Assembly: GCA_002435785.1 (NCBI GenBank)
Contig: DIUC01000058.1
Location: 10,266 to 29,060 of the forward strand
Length of the DNA: 18,795 nt
Origin: Saprospiraceae bacterium UBA6168
GTDB lineage: Bacteria > Bacteroidota > Bacteroidia > Chitinophagales > Saprospiraceae
Direction of reading: 5' to 3'
Shown here: in pieces, positions 5,783-13,250 of the stretch
How the letters are laid out: each line of letters begins with the position of its first letter
How positions within the stretch are numbered: the first letter of the stretch is position 1
Made by a program: the position numbers and the translations under genes
The notes under the pieces: model-generated
Told to the model about the DNA's origin: nothing
The model's database searches: none
What the model saw: only the letters and a program-made list of their open reading frames with translations

Positions 5783-8179
5783 ATGAAATCAATCATTGAA
5801 ACCTTGCTCCTGCTCGGTTTCCTGCTGAATGCGCTTTGCCTATTCGCACAGGAACCCACGCAAACCATCCGGGGCACTATCACCGACAAAGAGAGCAACG
5901 CTCCGCTCATCGGTGCAGAAGTGGCCATACTGACCACCAATCCCATGAGTGGCGATGTGACCGACCCCAACGGACAATTCAAAATTGAAAAAGTACCCGT
6001 TGGCCGCCACAACTTGCAAGTAAGCTACCTCGGCTATGAGCCGCTCGTATTGCCCAATGTATTGGTGACGGCTGGCAAAGAGCTTGTGCTGAATCTAGAA
6101 CTGGTGGAAAGCGCCGTGCAATTGCAGGTGGCGACGGTCATTGCGAAGCACGACAAGGCCGAGGCGCTGAACGAAATGGCGACAGTGAGCGCCCGCTCCT
6201 TTTCCGTCGAAGAAACGAGCCGCTACGCTGGCAGCTTCTACGACCCTGCCCGCATGGCCACGAACTTCGCTGGGGTGGCCGTTGGCTCCTCCGACGACCT
6301 GAGCAACGAAATCGTGGTGCGGGGCAACTCGCCGAGCGGCATCCTCTGGCGGCTGGAGGGGGTGGAAATCCCGAACCCCAACCACTTTGGCTCGATGGGC
6401 GGCAGCGGCGGTGGAATCAGCATGTTGAGCAGCAGCACGCTTTCCAACTCCGATTTTTACACAGGGGCTTTCCCTTCGGAATTTGGGAACGCACTCTCCG
6501 GCGTCTTCGACCTCAACATGCGCAACGGCAACAACGAGAAGCGGGAATACGCTATCATGTTTGGTGCGCTCGGCCTAGAGGGTGCGCTGGAAGGGCCGTT
6601 CCGGCAGGGCGGCAAAGGCTCGTACCTCGTCAATTACCGCTACGCAACACTGGGACTGCTCAGTGCGGCAGGCATCAACATCGCTGGGGACGTGACGCCC
6701 AAGTACAGCGACGTTTCCTTCAAAATGAACCTGCCGACGGAGAACGCTGGCACTTTCGCACTGTTCGGGTTGGCGGGGCAAAACAGCGCCCAGTTTTACC
6801 CGAAAAAAGACAGCACATCGTGGTCGGGCGAGTTCGGGGAATGGGGCTTCAAGGAATCGGCTTCCACGGCCACGGTCGGCCTCTCCCACCGCTACCTCCT
6901 CTCCAACAACAGCTACCTGCGCACCGTGGCAGTGGTCAGCCGGGAAACCGATAGCGGAGATTCCTACTGGCTCGACCCAGAAAAAAACTACGAAAAGCGC
7001 AAGGATTCGCAGTACGATACCCGCAACTACACCTACCGCCTCAGCTCCACCTACAACCGCAAGTTCGATGCCCGCAATACCCTGCGAGTGGGTGGCGTGT
7101 ACAGTTTCACGAAGTTCACTTTCACGTATGACGACGACGACAATTTTGACGAAGACAAGGGCGACCAACTCATCCGGCTGTTCGACAACCACGGCGAGGG
7201 CGGTTTCCTCCAGGCCTTCGGCCAATGGAAGCACCGCTTCGATGACCGCTGGACGCTGAACACCGGGCTGCACTACTCCCTGTTTTTGCTCAACCAGAAA
7301 ATGGCCATCGAGCCACGGGTGGCGGTGGATTTCAAGCTCAATGACCGCCAATCACTAAGCGCAGCAGTGGGGCTGCACAGCAAGCGGGAGCACCTGGCCG
7401 CCTATGTGCTGGATGGCAAGCTGCTCGACGGCACCGACCGCAGCGGCAACCCCGACCTCGAACTGACCAAGGCCATGCACGCCGTGCTCGGCTACAACCA
7501 GCGCCTCGGTGAAAGCATGAGGCTCAAGGCCGAGGTCTATTACCAATACTTGTATGATGTGCCAGTGGAAACGCTGCCCGGCAGCACCCGCTCGTTCATC
7601 AACTACCGTGACATCTGGGAGCTGATTTTTGCGGAGCAAACCGGCAACAACGGCACGGGGCGCAACTACGGCGTGGACCTGACGCTGGAGAAGTTTTTCA
7701 CCCGCAACTATTATTTCATGGTGAACGGTTCGGCCTACCGCTCGCTGTACACCCCCGTGAACGGCATCGAATACGCAACCCGCTTCGATGGCCGCTACAC
7801 GGTGCAAGCCCTTGGCGGCAAGGAGTTCAAAGTGGGGAAGAACAAGAAGAACGTCCTTGGCATCAACGGCAAGGCGCTGTTGGCAGGGGGCAACCGCTAC
7901 ACGCCGATTGACCTCGCCGCCTCCATCGAGCAAGGCAAGCAGGTGGAGTTGGAAGACCAGCCATTTGGCACCAAGGCGGGAGATTACTGGCGCTTCGACG
8001 TGGGCCTGAGCTACAAGATAAACAAGCAGCGCCTGACGCACACCATCCTGCTGGACATCCAGAACGTGACGGGCCGACTGAACACGTACAGCCAATATTA
8101 CGACAACGAGACGAAGCAAATCGAGACCTATACCCAGACGGGATTTTTCCCGGTGTTCAATTACCGGGTGGAGTTTTAA
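5783..8179 (+). CDS. TonB-dependent receptor (carboxypeptidase-like N-terminal domain + plug + barrel)
   Basis: 798 aa outer-membrane receptor that would import a ligand using TonB energy. It has a signal peptide (residues 1-22, ending LCLFAQ). Residues about 27-113 form a CarboxypepD_reg-like domain (IRGTITDKESNAPLIGAEV, PNGQFKIEKVPVGRHNLQVSYLGYEP). A plug domain follows (about 130-260; EIVVRGNSPSGILWRLEGVEIPNPNHF, FPSEFGNALSGVFDLNMRNG). A long barrel ends YFPxF-like (GFFPVFNYRVEF) with the expected terminal Phe. Length is normal for the family. It has no STN domain, unlike most FecR-partner receptors; the STN domain is on the protein at 2323-4083. An acidic loop (YDDDDNFDEDKGD, residues 449-461) is probably extracellular. 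The partner SusD-like gene is absent, so polysaccharide import of the SusCD type is unlikely. The ligand is unknown. Confidence 0.92.
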   Translation: MKSIIETLLLLGFLLNALCLFAQEPTQTIRGTITDKESNAPLIGAEVAILTTNPMSGDVTDPNGQFKIEKVPVGRHNLQVSYLGYEPLVLPNVLVTAGKELVLNLELVESAVQLQVATVIAKHDKAEALNEMATVSARSFSVEETSRYAGSFYDPARMATNFAGVAVGSSDDLSNEIVVRGNSPSGILWRLEGVEIPNPNHFGSMGGSGGGISMLSSSTLSNSDFYTGAFPSEFGNALSGVFDLNMRNGNNEKREYAIMFGALGLEGALEGPFRQGGKGSYLVNYRYATLGLLSAAGINIAGDVTPKYSDVSFKMNLPTENAGTFALFGLAGQNSAQFYPKKDSTSWSGEFGEWGFKESASTATVGLSHRYLLSNNSYLRTVAVVSRETDSGDSYWLDPEKNYEKRKDSQYDTRNYTYRLSSTYNRKFDARNTLRVGGVYSFTKFTFTYDDDDNFDEDKGDQLIRLFDNHGEGGFLQAFGQWKHRFDDRWTLNTGLHYSLFLLNQKMAIEPRVAVDFKLNDRQSLSAAVGLHSKREHLAAYVLDGKLLDGTDRSGNPDLELTKAMHAVLGYNQRLGESMRLKAEVYYQYLYDVPVETLPGSTRSFINYRDIWELIFAEQTGNNGTGRNYGVDLTLEKFFTRNYYFMVNGSAYRSLYTPVNGIEYATRFDGRYTVQALGGKEFKVGKNKKNVLGINGKALLAGGNRYTPIDLAASIEQGKQVELEDQPFGTKAGDYWRFDVGLSYKINKQRLTHTILLDIQNVTGRLNTYSQYYDNETKQIETYTQTGFFPVFNYRVEF

Positions 8180-8183
8180 AAAA

Positions 8184-8276
8184 TGTCATTAGTCATTTTG
8201 GTCATTGGTCATTTTGGTCATAAGTCATTGTGCAGAGAATCAATGACCAATGACGACAATGACCAATGACCAACCA
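8184..8276. repeat. Word-repeat palindrome between receptor and GIN genes (GGTCATT word)
   Basis: The left arm (8184-8230) repeats GTCATT with 9-base spacing (TTGGTCATTGGTCATTTTGG). A 10-base loop (8231-8240) follows, and the right arm (8241-8274) repeats the complement (CAATGACCAATGACgaCAAT). The gap between the receptor stop (8179) and the next ATG (8289) is almost wholly taken up by it. The architecture matches 2055-2311 and 4092-4182 but the word differs. Confidence 0.78.
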
Positions 8277-8288
8277 AAATCTTAAGCC

Positions 8289-9020
8289 ATGAAAAAATCA
8301 TTTTTTTATTGGATGTTCTTGTTGGGCATTGCATTTACATCCCCTTCCTGCGTTCCCGACGACGACGGCTGGTTTGGCAACTGCACGAAAGGCGAAGGCG
8401 CAGAAGTGGAGCGGGTGCTGAACCTTCCGTTTTTCACGGGCGTAAAGCTCAGTTGCGAAGCCAAGGTCTTCATCACGCAGGGCGATGTGTTCGAGGTGGT
8501 GGCCGTGGGCGAGGACAACATCATTGACGAGGTGGAACTCGACGTGCAGGACGACACCTGGACCATTGAATTTGACCACTGCGTGAAAAGCTACGACCTC
8601 GAAATCTACATTACCATGCCCGACATTGAGTACCTCGGCGTGTCGGGTTCGGGCGAGATTCGGGGCGACAACTTCTTCACGGTGCAGGACATCGTGCTGC
8701 GGGTAAGCGGCAGCGGTGCGCTTTGCTTGGGGTTGTTCGCCGAGGACGTGGACGGTAAAATCAGCGGCAGTGGCCGGGTGGAACTGGAAGGTGAAGCCGA
8801 GAAGCTCGACTTCGACATCAGCGGTAGCGGCGATTTGAAGGCGTTCAATATGCCCGTTGAAAAAGCCGATATCAGCATCAGCGGCAGTGGCGATGCGTCG
8901 GTTCATGTGCTGGAAGTGCTGGACGTGCGCATCAGCGGCAGTGGGGATGTTTATTACAAGGGCTATCCGACCATCAACTCCCATATTTCGGGGTCGGGGG
9001 ATGTGGTGGATGCGAACTGA
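8289..9020 (+). CDS. Head-GIN domain (DUF2807) lipoprotein
   Basis: 243 aa. The N-terminus is a lipoprotein signal with lipobox SPSC, modified Cys21. The mature part matches the 'head GIN' family (DUF2807, PF10988): FTGVKLSCEAKVFITQG, the strand VEITMPDIEYLGVSGSGEI, then seven copies of a V/I-S-G-S-G motif, each followed by a short hydrophobic strand. This gives a regular right-handed beta-helix-like body. These proteins are cell-envelope lipoproteins of unclear function, found in Bacteroidota near sigma/anti-sigma pairs and transport genes (family knowledge). It is the last gene of the plus-strand envelope cluster, separated from the receptor by a word-repeat palindrome and followed by a strong terminator at 9051-9088. 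Confidence 0.9.
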   Translation: MKKSFFYWMFLLGIAFTSPSCVPDDDGWFGNCTKGEGAEVERVLNLPFFTGVKLSCEAKVFITQGDVFEVVAVGEDNIIDEVELDVQDDTWTIEFDHCVKSYDLEIYITMPDIEYLGVSGSGEIRGDNFFTVQDIVLRVSGSGALCLGLFAEDVDGKISGSGRVELEGEAEKLDFDISGSGDLKAFNMPVEKADISISGSGDASVHVLEVLDVRISGSGDVYYKGYPTINSHISGSGDVVDAN

Positions 9021-9050
9021 AAAAGGCCCTGTTTCTTTTGCCAATTTTGA

Positions 9051-9088
9051 AAGCCATGTTGGAGGAAGTCCAGCATGGCTTTTTTTTG
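9051..9088 (+). terminator. Rho-independent terminator after the GIN lipoprotein gene
   Basis: AGCCATGTTGGA (9052-9063) pairs with TCCAGCATGGCT (9069-9080), with one G-T wobble and a five-base loop, then a run of eight T (9080-9087). It closes the plus-strand cluster that begins at 1032. Confidence 0.88.
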
Positions 9089-9120
9089 AAGTAGTCCTAA
9101 CGATAATTTATAAAATTTAC

Positions 9121-9128
9121 TATCTTTG
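9121..9128 (+). promoter_or_regulatory. Bacteroidota -7 box (TATCTTTG) with no intact gene behind it
   Basis: TATCTTTG followed by CGCCGC is a good -7 box, preceded by AT-rich DNA, but no TTTG lies at the right distance upstream (nearest 9085-9088). The MITE begins about 40 bases downstream, so this may be the promoter of a gene lost when the element entered. Confidence 0.35.
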
Positions 9129-9168
9129 CGCCGCAAGTAAATTCAAAGCTCGCCCACCGTCATTCTGT

Positions 9169-9338
9169 CTGAGAGGCTGTTTTAAAAACCCCTTGACGGC
9201 CATAAAACGCCATCTTTTGGCGGCAACTGTGGCAAATTTTCAAGCGATAGGAACCACTATCCCATGAAAATCTCCCTTCGTCTGTCACTCAAATCTGGCC
9301 TTTTCTGCCTCGTCAGGGTTTCTAAAACAGGCTCTAAG
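9169..9338. mobile_element. MITE-like non-autonomous element with ~25-30-bp terminal inverted repeats
   Basis: The left end (from 9169; core GAGGCTGTTTTAAAAACCCC at 9173-9192) and the right end (complement GAGCCTGTTTTAGAAACCCT, 9334-9315) agree in 17 of 20 positions, and the match goes on through GACG inside and CT.AGAG outside. The total is about 170 bases, too short for a transposase. Inside is a second palindrome, TTTTCAAGCGATAG (9237-9250) and CTATCCCATGAAAA (9257-9270), 12 of 14 pairs. The GAGGCTGTTTTAA-type end resembles ends of several IS families; I cannot name the parent IS. No clear target-site duplication is seen. Confidence 0.72.
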
Positions 9339-9339
9339 G

Positions 9340-9429
9340 GAAAAACTCAACCGCCCGTTTACCGAGGATAATTTTGTAGCAAATGCGGCACTGCTTCCAT
9401 TTTTCGAGCTGGAGGTCAGAACGTATTAA
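9340..9429 (+). pseudogene. Possible gene relic next to the MITE
   Basis: Directly after the right end of the MITE an open frame reads protein-like (REKLNRPFTEDNFVANAALL, then PFFELEVRTY, then stop TAA at 9427-9429) with codon use like the neighbouring genes. It has no start codon and enters from the MITE, so it may be the tail of a gene broken by the insertion. I do not recognise the family. At 29 codons it could be chance. Confidence 0.25.
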
Positions 9430-9435
9430 AGATGG

Positions 9436-9459
9436 TTTGCAACCAAATCACTACCTTTG
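9436..9459 (+). promoter_or_regulatory. Probable promoter of the response-regulator gene
   Basis: TACCTTTG (9452-9459) matches the TAnnTTTG -7 box. TTTG (9436-9439) is the nearest -33-like word, but at 12 bases it is closer than usual. The predicted transcript start near 9466 gives a leader of about 70 bases to the ATG at 9535. Confidence 0.4.
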
Positions 9460-9534
9460 GCGTAGAAAAAAAACTGCTACAATGAAAGAAATCCAAAATA
9501 CGTAACTAACAGATTAATAAAGAATAGTCTCACT

Positions 9535-10713
9535 ATGGCACATGTTTTAATTGTTGACGACGAAGTGCCCATCCGGCGCACCCTGAAAGAAATCCTTGAG
9601 TTCGAAAAGTTCAAGGTGGACGAAGCCGCTGATGGGCTGGAGTGCCTCGTACAGTTGAAAAAAACGCAGTACGACGTAATCCTGATGGACATCAAAATGC
9701 CTAAAATGGACGGCATGGAGGCCCTGGAGCGAATCCAGACCTTGTCCCCCGATACGCCGGTGGTCATGATTTCCGGCCACGCCAACATTGACACAGCGGT
9801 GGAGGCCGTGAAGAAAGGTGCTTTTGATTTCATCTCCAAGCCACCGGACCTCAACCGCCTGCTCATCACCGTGCGCAATGCCCTCGACAAGTCGAGCCTC
9901 ATCACCGAGACCAAGGTGCTGAAGCAAAAAGTCTCCCACTACAAGACACAGGAGATGATTGGCGAATCGGCCAGCATGAAGAAAATCCAGGACACCATTG
10001 ACAAAATAGCCCCGACGGAAGCACGGGTGCTCATCACCGGCTCCAACGGTACGGGCAAAGAACTCGTGGCCCGCTGGATACACGAAAAGAGCAACCGCTC
10101 AAAAGGCCCCATCGTGGAGGTGAACTGTGCCGCAATTCCTTCGGAATTGATTGAAAGCGAGTTGTTCGGCCATGAAAAAGGCTCGTTCACCTCGGCCCAC
10201 AAACAGCGCCTCGGCAAGTTTGAGCAAGCCAACGGTGGCACCATTTTCTTGGATGAGATTGGCGACATGAGCCTCGACGCTCAAGCAAAGGTGTTAAGAG
10301 CCTTGCAGGAAAGCAAAATTGCGAGGGTCGGTGGCGAAAAGGAAATCAAGGTGGACGTGCGGGTGCTCGCCGCCACCAACAAAGACCTTCGGGAGGAAAT
10401 AGCAGCCAAGCGTTTCCGGGAGGATTTGTACCACCGCCTCGCCGTCATCATCATCGAGGTGCCACCGCTCAACGACCGCCGTGGCGACATCCCAAAGCTG
10501 GTGGAGCATTTCATTGAGCAGATTTGCACGGAATACGGCATTGCCGCAAAAAAAATCACGAAGGAAGCCCTTGTGGCACTGCAAAACGTCAACTGGACGG
10601 GCAATATCCGAGAGCTTCGCAACGTCGTGGAGCGCCTCATCATCCTCAGCGGCACCGAAATTACTGCGGAGGACGTGCTTGACTACGTTGGACCATTCCA
10701 GCGGGCGGAGTGA
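9535..10713 (+). CDS. NtrC-type response regulator (REC + AAA+), no DNA-binding domain
   Basis: 392 aa. Residues 1-115 form a receiver domain with the acidic pocket D8/D9, phospho-acceptor D52 (LMDIKMP), S80 and K102 (SKPP). Residues about 137-365 form the sigma-54-interacting AAA+ ATPase: Walker A G169-SNGTGKE, Walker B TIFLD240E241, arginine-finger segment RFREDLYHRL, and the C-terminal helical lid WTGNIRELRNVVERL. The sigma-54 contact loop usually reads GAFTGA; here it is GSFTSA (216-221). The protein ends at about residue 392, soon after the lid, with no Fis-type helix-turn-helix, so it cannot bind an enhancer by the usual domain. It may activate RpoN from solution or through a partner. 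No sensor kinase lies in the window. Start ATG at 9535; a hairpin terminator follows. Confidence 0.93.
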   Translation: MAHVLIVDDEVPIRRTLKEILEFEKFKVDEAADGLECLVQLKKTQYDVILMDIKMPKMDGMEALERIQTLSPDTPVVMISGHANIDTAVEAVKKGAFDFISKPPDLNRLLITVRNALDKSSLITETKVLKQKVSHYKTQEMIGESASMKKIQDTIDKIAPTEARVLITGSNGTGKELVARWIHEKSNRSKGPIVEVNCAAIPSELIESELFGHEKGSFTSAHKQRLGKFEQANGGTIFLDEIGDMSLDAQAKVLRALQESKIARVGGEKEIKVDVRVLAATNKDLREEIAAKRFREDLYHRLAVIIIEVPPLNDRRGDIPKLVEHFIEQICTEYGIAAKKITKEALVALQNVNWTGNIRELRNVVERLIILSGTEITAEDVLDYVGPFQRAE

Positions 10714-10740
10714 AGCAATTGGAATGTGCCAGTTTGATGA

Positions 10741-10777
10741 AAAGCCTGCCGGGAAACCATTCCGGCAGGCTTTTTTC
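10741..10777 (+). terminator. Rho-independent terminator after the response-regulator gene
   Basis: AAGCCTGCCGG (10742-10752) pairs perfectly with CCGGCAGGCTT (10761-10771), loop of eight bases, then a T-run (10770-10775). It lies 27 bases after the stop codon. Confidence 0.92.
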
Positions 10778-10837
10778 AATAATAAATAATTCCTTTGCGA
10801 AGCAAAACCAAAAAGTGCAGCCTTAAAACTGGCATGT

Positions 10838-10866
10838 TGTACTTTACTTTTTTACTTTTTACTTCA
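10838..10866 (+). repeat. Short word repeat (TACTTT) upstream of the LOG gene
   Basis: The word TACTTT occurs four times, ending TTTTTACTTCACAAG just before the ATG at 10871. A weak complementary stretch, CCAAAAAGTGCAG (10808-10820), lies upstream. This may be a minimal form of the word-repeat palindromes, but the pairing is poor. Confidence 0.3.
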
Positions 10867-10870
10867 CAAG

Positions 10871-11596
10871 ATGAGCGAGAATCAAATCAATGCGCCCGTG
10901 GTGGCCAAGCACCAAATGAAGCAGTGGGCAGAACTCAAGGGCGAAAACTCTTGGACGATGTTCAAGGTGCTTTCTGAATTTGTGGACGGCTTCGAGCGGT
11001 TGAACAAAATCGGGCCATGCGTGTCCATCTTCGGCTCGGCCCGCACCAAGCCCGACAACCAATTCTACATAGCGGCGGTTGAAATCGCCCGGCTGCTCAC
11101 AGAAGCGGGTTGGGGCGTGATCACTGGGGGCGGCCCCGGCATCATGGAAGCTGGCAACAAGGGCGCATCACTCCACGGCGGCGTAAGTGTGGGCCTGAAC
11201 ATTCACCTGCCCTTTGAGCAAAACCACAACCCCTACATTGACAACGATAAAAACCTGGAGCACCGCTACTTCTTCGTGCGCAAGGTGATGTTCGTGAAGT
11301 ACGCCCAAGGCTTCGTGGTGATGCCCGGCGGCTTCGGCACCCTCGACGAGATTTTCGAGGTGCTGACGCTGGTGCAGACCAAGCGCATCGAGCGGGTGCC
11401 CATCATCCTGTTTGGAAAAAGCTACTGGGAAGGACTGGTCGAGTGGATAAAATCGGCCATGCTGGAGCGGGAGCACAACATCAACCCCACCGACCTCAAC
11501 CTGTTTTGGGTGGTGGACGAGCCGGAGGAGGTCGTCAAAATCATCACCGAGTTTTACGCCAATGGCGAAAACGTGCGGCCAAACATTGACCTATAA
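10871..11596 (+). CDS. LOG-family protein (TIGR00730 type, cytokinin riboside 5'-monophosphate phosphoribohydrolase-like)
   Basis: 241 aa Rossmann-fold protein of the LOG/'lysine decarboxylase-like' family, whose characterised members release the base from nucleoside monophosphates. Visible motifs are SIFGSART (53-59), GGGPGIMEAGNKGA (86-99) and the signature PGGFGTLDE (152-160) that forms the active site. It is cytoplasmic; no signal is present. Length is normal for the longer bacterial form. It begins after the terminator of the response regulator, so it is probably its own transcript, and it is convergent with the glycosyltransferase (22 bases between stops, with no hairpin between them). 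The physiological substrate in this organism is unknown. Confidence 0.93.
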   Translation: MSENQINAPVVAKHQMKQWAELKGENSWTMFKVLSEFVDGFERLNKIGPCVSIFGSARTKPDNQFYIAAVEIARLLTEAGWGVITGGGPGIMEAGNKGASLHGGVSVGLNIHLPFEQNHNPYIDNDKNLEHRYFFVRKVMFVKYAQGFVVMPGGFGTLDEIFEVLTLVQTKRIERVPIILFGKSYWEGLVEWIKSAMLEREHNINPTDLNLFWVVDEPEEVVKIITEFYANGENVRPNIDL

Positions 11597-11618
11597 CAAA
11601 TTGAAATGGAGCTTGAAA

Positions 11619-13148
11619 TTACTGTCTCCCCTTGTCCTCCATTCTCATGGCGCTATTTTTCTTTCCTTTGGCGATCGCCAGAAAGCAGGCCCCTTCTGCT
11701 TCGATAGCTTGTAGGTCGAAGTGGGCAATTAAAGAATCTTTCATTTCCGGCTCACAGACTAAGACGGTGTCGCCCACTTCCACCCATTTTGGGTGTTCAC
11801 TAAGCTTGATTTTATATCCCTCCTTTCTGCTCAACAGTCCAGCGTAGTAGTTGACCTGCCCGTTGTAGATTGGCGACAGTATTGTGAAGGACTTGAAGCT
11901 GGGCCTGGTCTCTTGGATTTTTTGGAGTAAGTAGCCGTAGCCCATGGTTATGTCGGTCATCTTGGGCTTATATACCCGTTCCATAACGGTGCAATAAGGC
12001 AGTGCCACCAACCACCAGCCGCCAAGGACAACAGCGCTGAGTACTATTGGGCGGTGCATCTTTTCCTTCCAAAGGTGCAGCAATGCCAGTGCCAATTGGT
12101 ACAGCCCGATACCCGCCAGCATGGCCAATGGAGGGTATGCCACCATGTCGTAATGGTCTGTCTTGGTCTTTGAAAACGACACCACCAATAGTTCTCCCAA
12201 TACGCATAGGAACATGAGCACACTGAAATCACGCATCGTGGAGCGATGCCTTGAAAAAACCAAGAACAGGGGTACGGGTAGTAGCAATAGCCAAGGAATG
12301 AAGTGGTCTTTTTCCCAAAAATTAAGGAAATAGTAGTTGAAGGGGTGGTCGTGGCCGCCATAACCAACGGCGTAACGTTCGGTAATTTCATGGCCAAGCG
12401 CTTGTTCCAAAAAGCCTGGCAACTGCCGTTCGATATAATACAGCCAACAGCTAAGAGGCGCCAGTACCACCAGTGCTGCCAGCCAAGTAGAACCTCGCTT
12501 CAGTAGGCCCCAAAGCTGCTTCTTGTAAATGGCGTACACCAAAAAAGCGGGGAAAAACAACAGGCCAAAAACGTACTTTGTCATCATGGCGGCGGTGGTG
12601 GCAGCCGTGAGCAAAGCCAACCAACCGAGCCGTTGCCGCTTTTCGGTAGCTTCCAAATAACTGTAGAATGCTATTGCGCCAGCCATCATGTAAAATGCCA
12701 TGGCAGCGTCATGGTCGCCAGTGCGGCTCCCATGTTCCCGCACATAACCGAGCGACGTGACCAGCACGAACCCGGCACAGTAGCCGATGTGGATGCTGCC
12801 CAATTTTTTCCTCGAAAACCAAAGCATGAGCAACACCGTGCCCAGCGCACACAAGGCTATTGGTAACCTTAATGCCAGTTCGTTGATGCCAAATACCTTG
12901 AGGGAAAGCACTTGGAGCCAAGTCGTAAACGGTGGCTTGGTGCTGCGGTGGAGCATACCGCCGTCCACCCAATGGCTGTAGTCACGCATGTAATGCCCCT
13001 CCTCGGCCATGTAACTGGCCCGCATGGCAAAGAGCGATTCGTCCCAGTTGTTCATCGGCTGCCAATCGAGGTGCAGGAACAATGGGAAGTAGATTGCCAC
13101 ACAGAATAGGCTAAAAAGCAGATATTTGTGCCAAAGCTTGTCAGTCAT
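11619..13148 (-). CDS. GT39/ArnT-like integral-membrane glycosyltransferase
   Basis: 509 aa, polytopic, GT-C fold. Its first extracytoplasmic loop has the acidic catalytic-type motif NNWDESLFAMRA (D36, E37). Downstream are KPPFTTWLQVLSLKVFGINE (residues 71 onward), LRLPIALCALGTV, GDHDAAMAFYMM, and about ten hydrophobic segments up to residue 390. A soluble C-terminal domain follows, with a possible periplasmic strand pattern to residue 509. Family members transfer a sugar or aminoarabinose from a polyprenyl-phosphate carrier to lipid A or protein; the acceptor here is unknown. Start ATG at 13146-13148; a TACATTTG box on the minus strand (13163-13156) predicts a transcript starting only about one base before it. 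It is convergent with the LOG gene and divergent from the secreted coiled-coil gene. Confidence 0.9.
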   Translation of the reverse strand: MTDKLWHKYLLFSLFCVAIYFPLFLHLDWQPMNNWDESLFAMRASYMAEEGHYMRDYSHWVDGGMLHRSTKPPFTTWLQVLSLKVFGINELALRLPIALCALGTVLLMLWFSRKKLGSIHIGYCAGFVLVTSLGYVREHGSRTGDHDAAMAFYMMAGAIAFYSYLEATEKRQRLGWLALLTAATTAAMMTKYVFGLLFFPAFLVYAIYKKQLWGLLKRGSTWLAALVVLAPLSCWLYYIERQLPGFLEQALGHEITERYAVGYGGHDHPFNYYFLNFWEKDHFIPWLLLLPVPLFLVFSRHRSTMRDFSVLMFLCVLGELLVVSFSKTKTDHYDMVAYPPLAMLAGIGLYQLALALLHLWKEKMHRPIVLSAVVLGGWWLVALPYCTVMERVYKPKMTDITMGYGYLLQKIQETRPSFKSFTILSPIYNGQVNYYAGLLSRKEGYKIKLSEHPKWVEVGDTVLVCEPEMKDSLIAHFDLQAIEAEGACFLAIAKGKKNSAMRMEDKGRQ

Positions 13149-13155
13149 GTCGGCA

Positions 13156-13180
13156 CAAATGTAGAACTTGTTTCCACAAA
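13156..13180 (-). promoter_or_regulatory. Promoter-like site for the glycosyltransferase gene
   Basis: On the minus strand TACATTTG (13163-13156) fits the -7 box and TTTG (13180-13177) lies 13 bases upstream, a little close for the -33 box. If active, the transcript is leaderless or nearly so (ATG at 13148). Confidence 0.35.
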
Positions 13181-13196
13181 AAAGCCGTTACGGCTT
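13177..13196 (-). terminator. Small hairpin plus T-run upstream of the glycosyltransferase
   Basis: On the minus strand AAGCCG-TAA-CGGCTT (13196-13182) is followed by a run of T (to about 13178). It would stop minus-strand transcription coming from the right before it reaches the glycosyltransferase promoter. The stem is only six pairs, so confidence is limited. Confidence 0.35.
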
Positions 13197-13250
13197 GCGA
13201 CATGGCACGTCAAATCCAAAACATCACTATCACAACAAATTCTTCAAATC

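Noticed and set aside
6575..8119. Two long minus-strand open frames (258 and 254 aa) inside the TonB receptor gene
   Set aside because: They arise from the GC-rich codon pattern of the receptor; their translations are V/A/L-rich without domains.
8298..9044. 248-aa minus-strand open frame opposite the GIN lipoprotein gene
   Set aside because: It has no signal or known motif and mirrors the SGSG repeats of the plus-strand gene, which has a lipobox and family match; a shadow frame.
9021..9534. tRNA or other structured RNA in the long gene-free stretch
   Set aside because: No cloverleaf or CCA-type end is visible; the structure there is explained by the terminator and the MITE.
11597..11618. 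Bidirectional terminator between the convergent LOG and glycosyltransferase genes
   Set aside because: The 22-base gap contains no stem with a T-run on either strand.
13128..13250. Upstream extension of the coiled-coil protein
   Set aside because: It crosses the divergent promoter region; the signal peptide begins at 13251.
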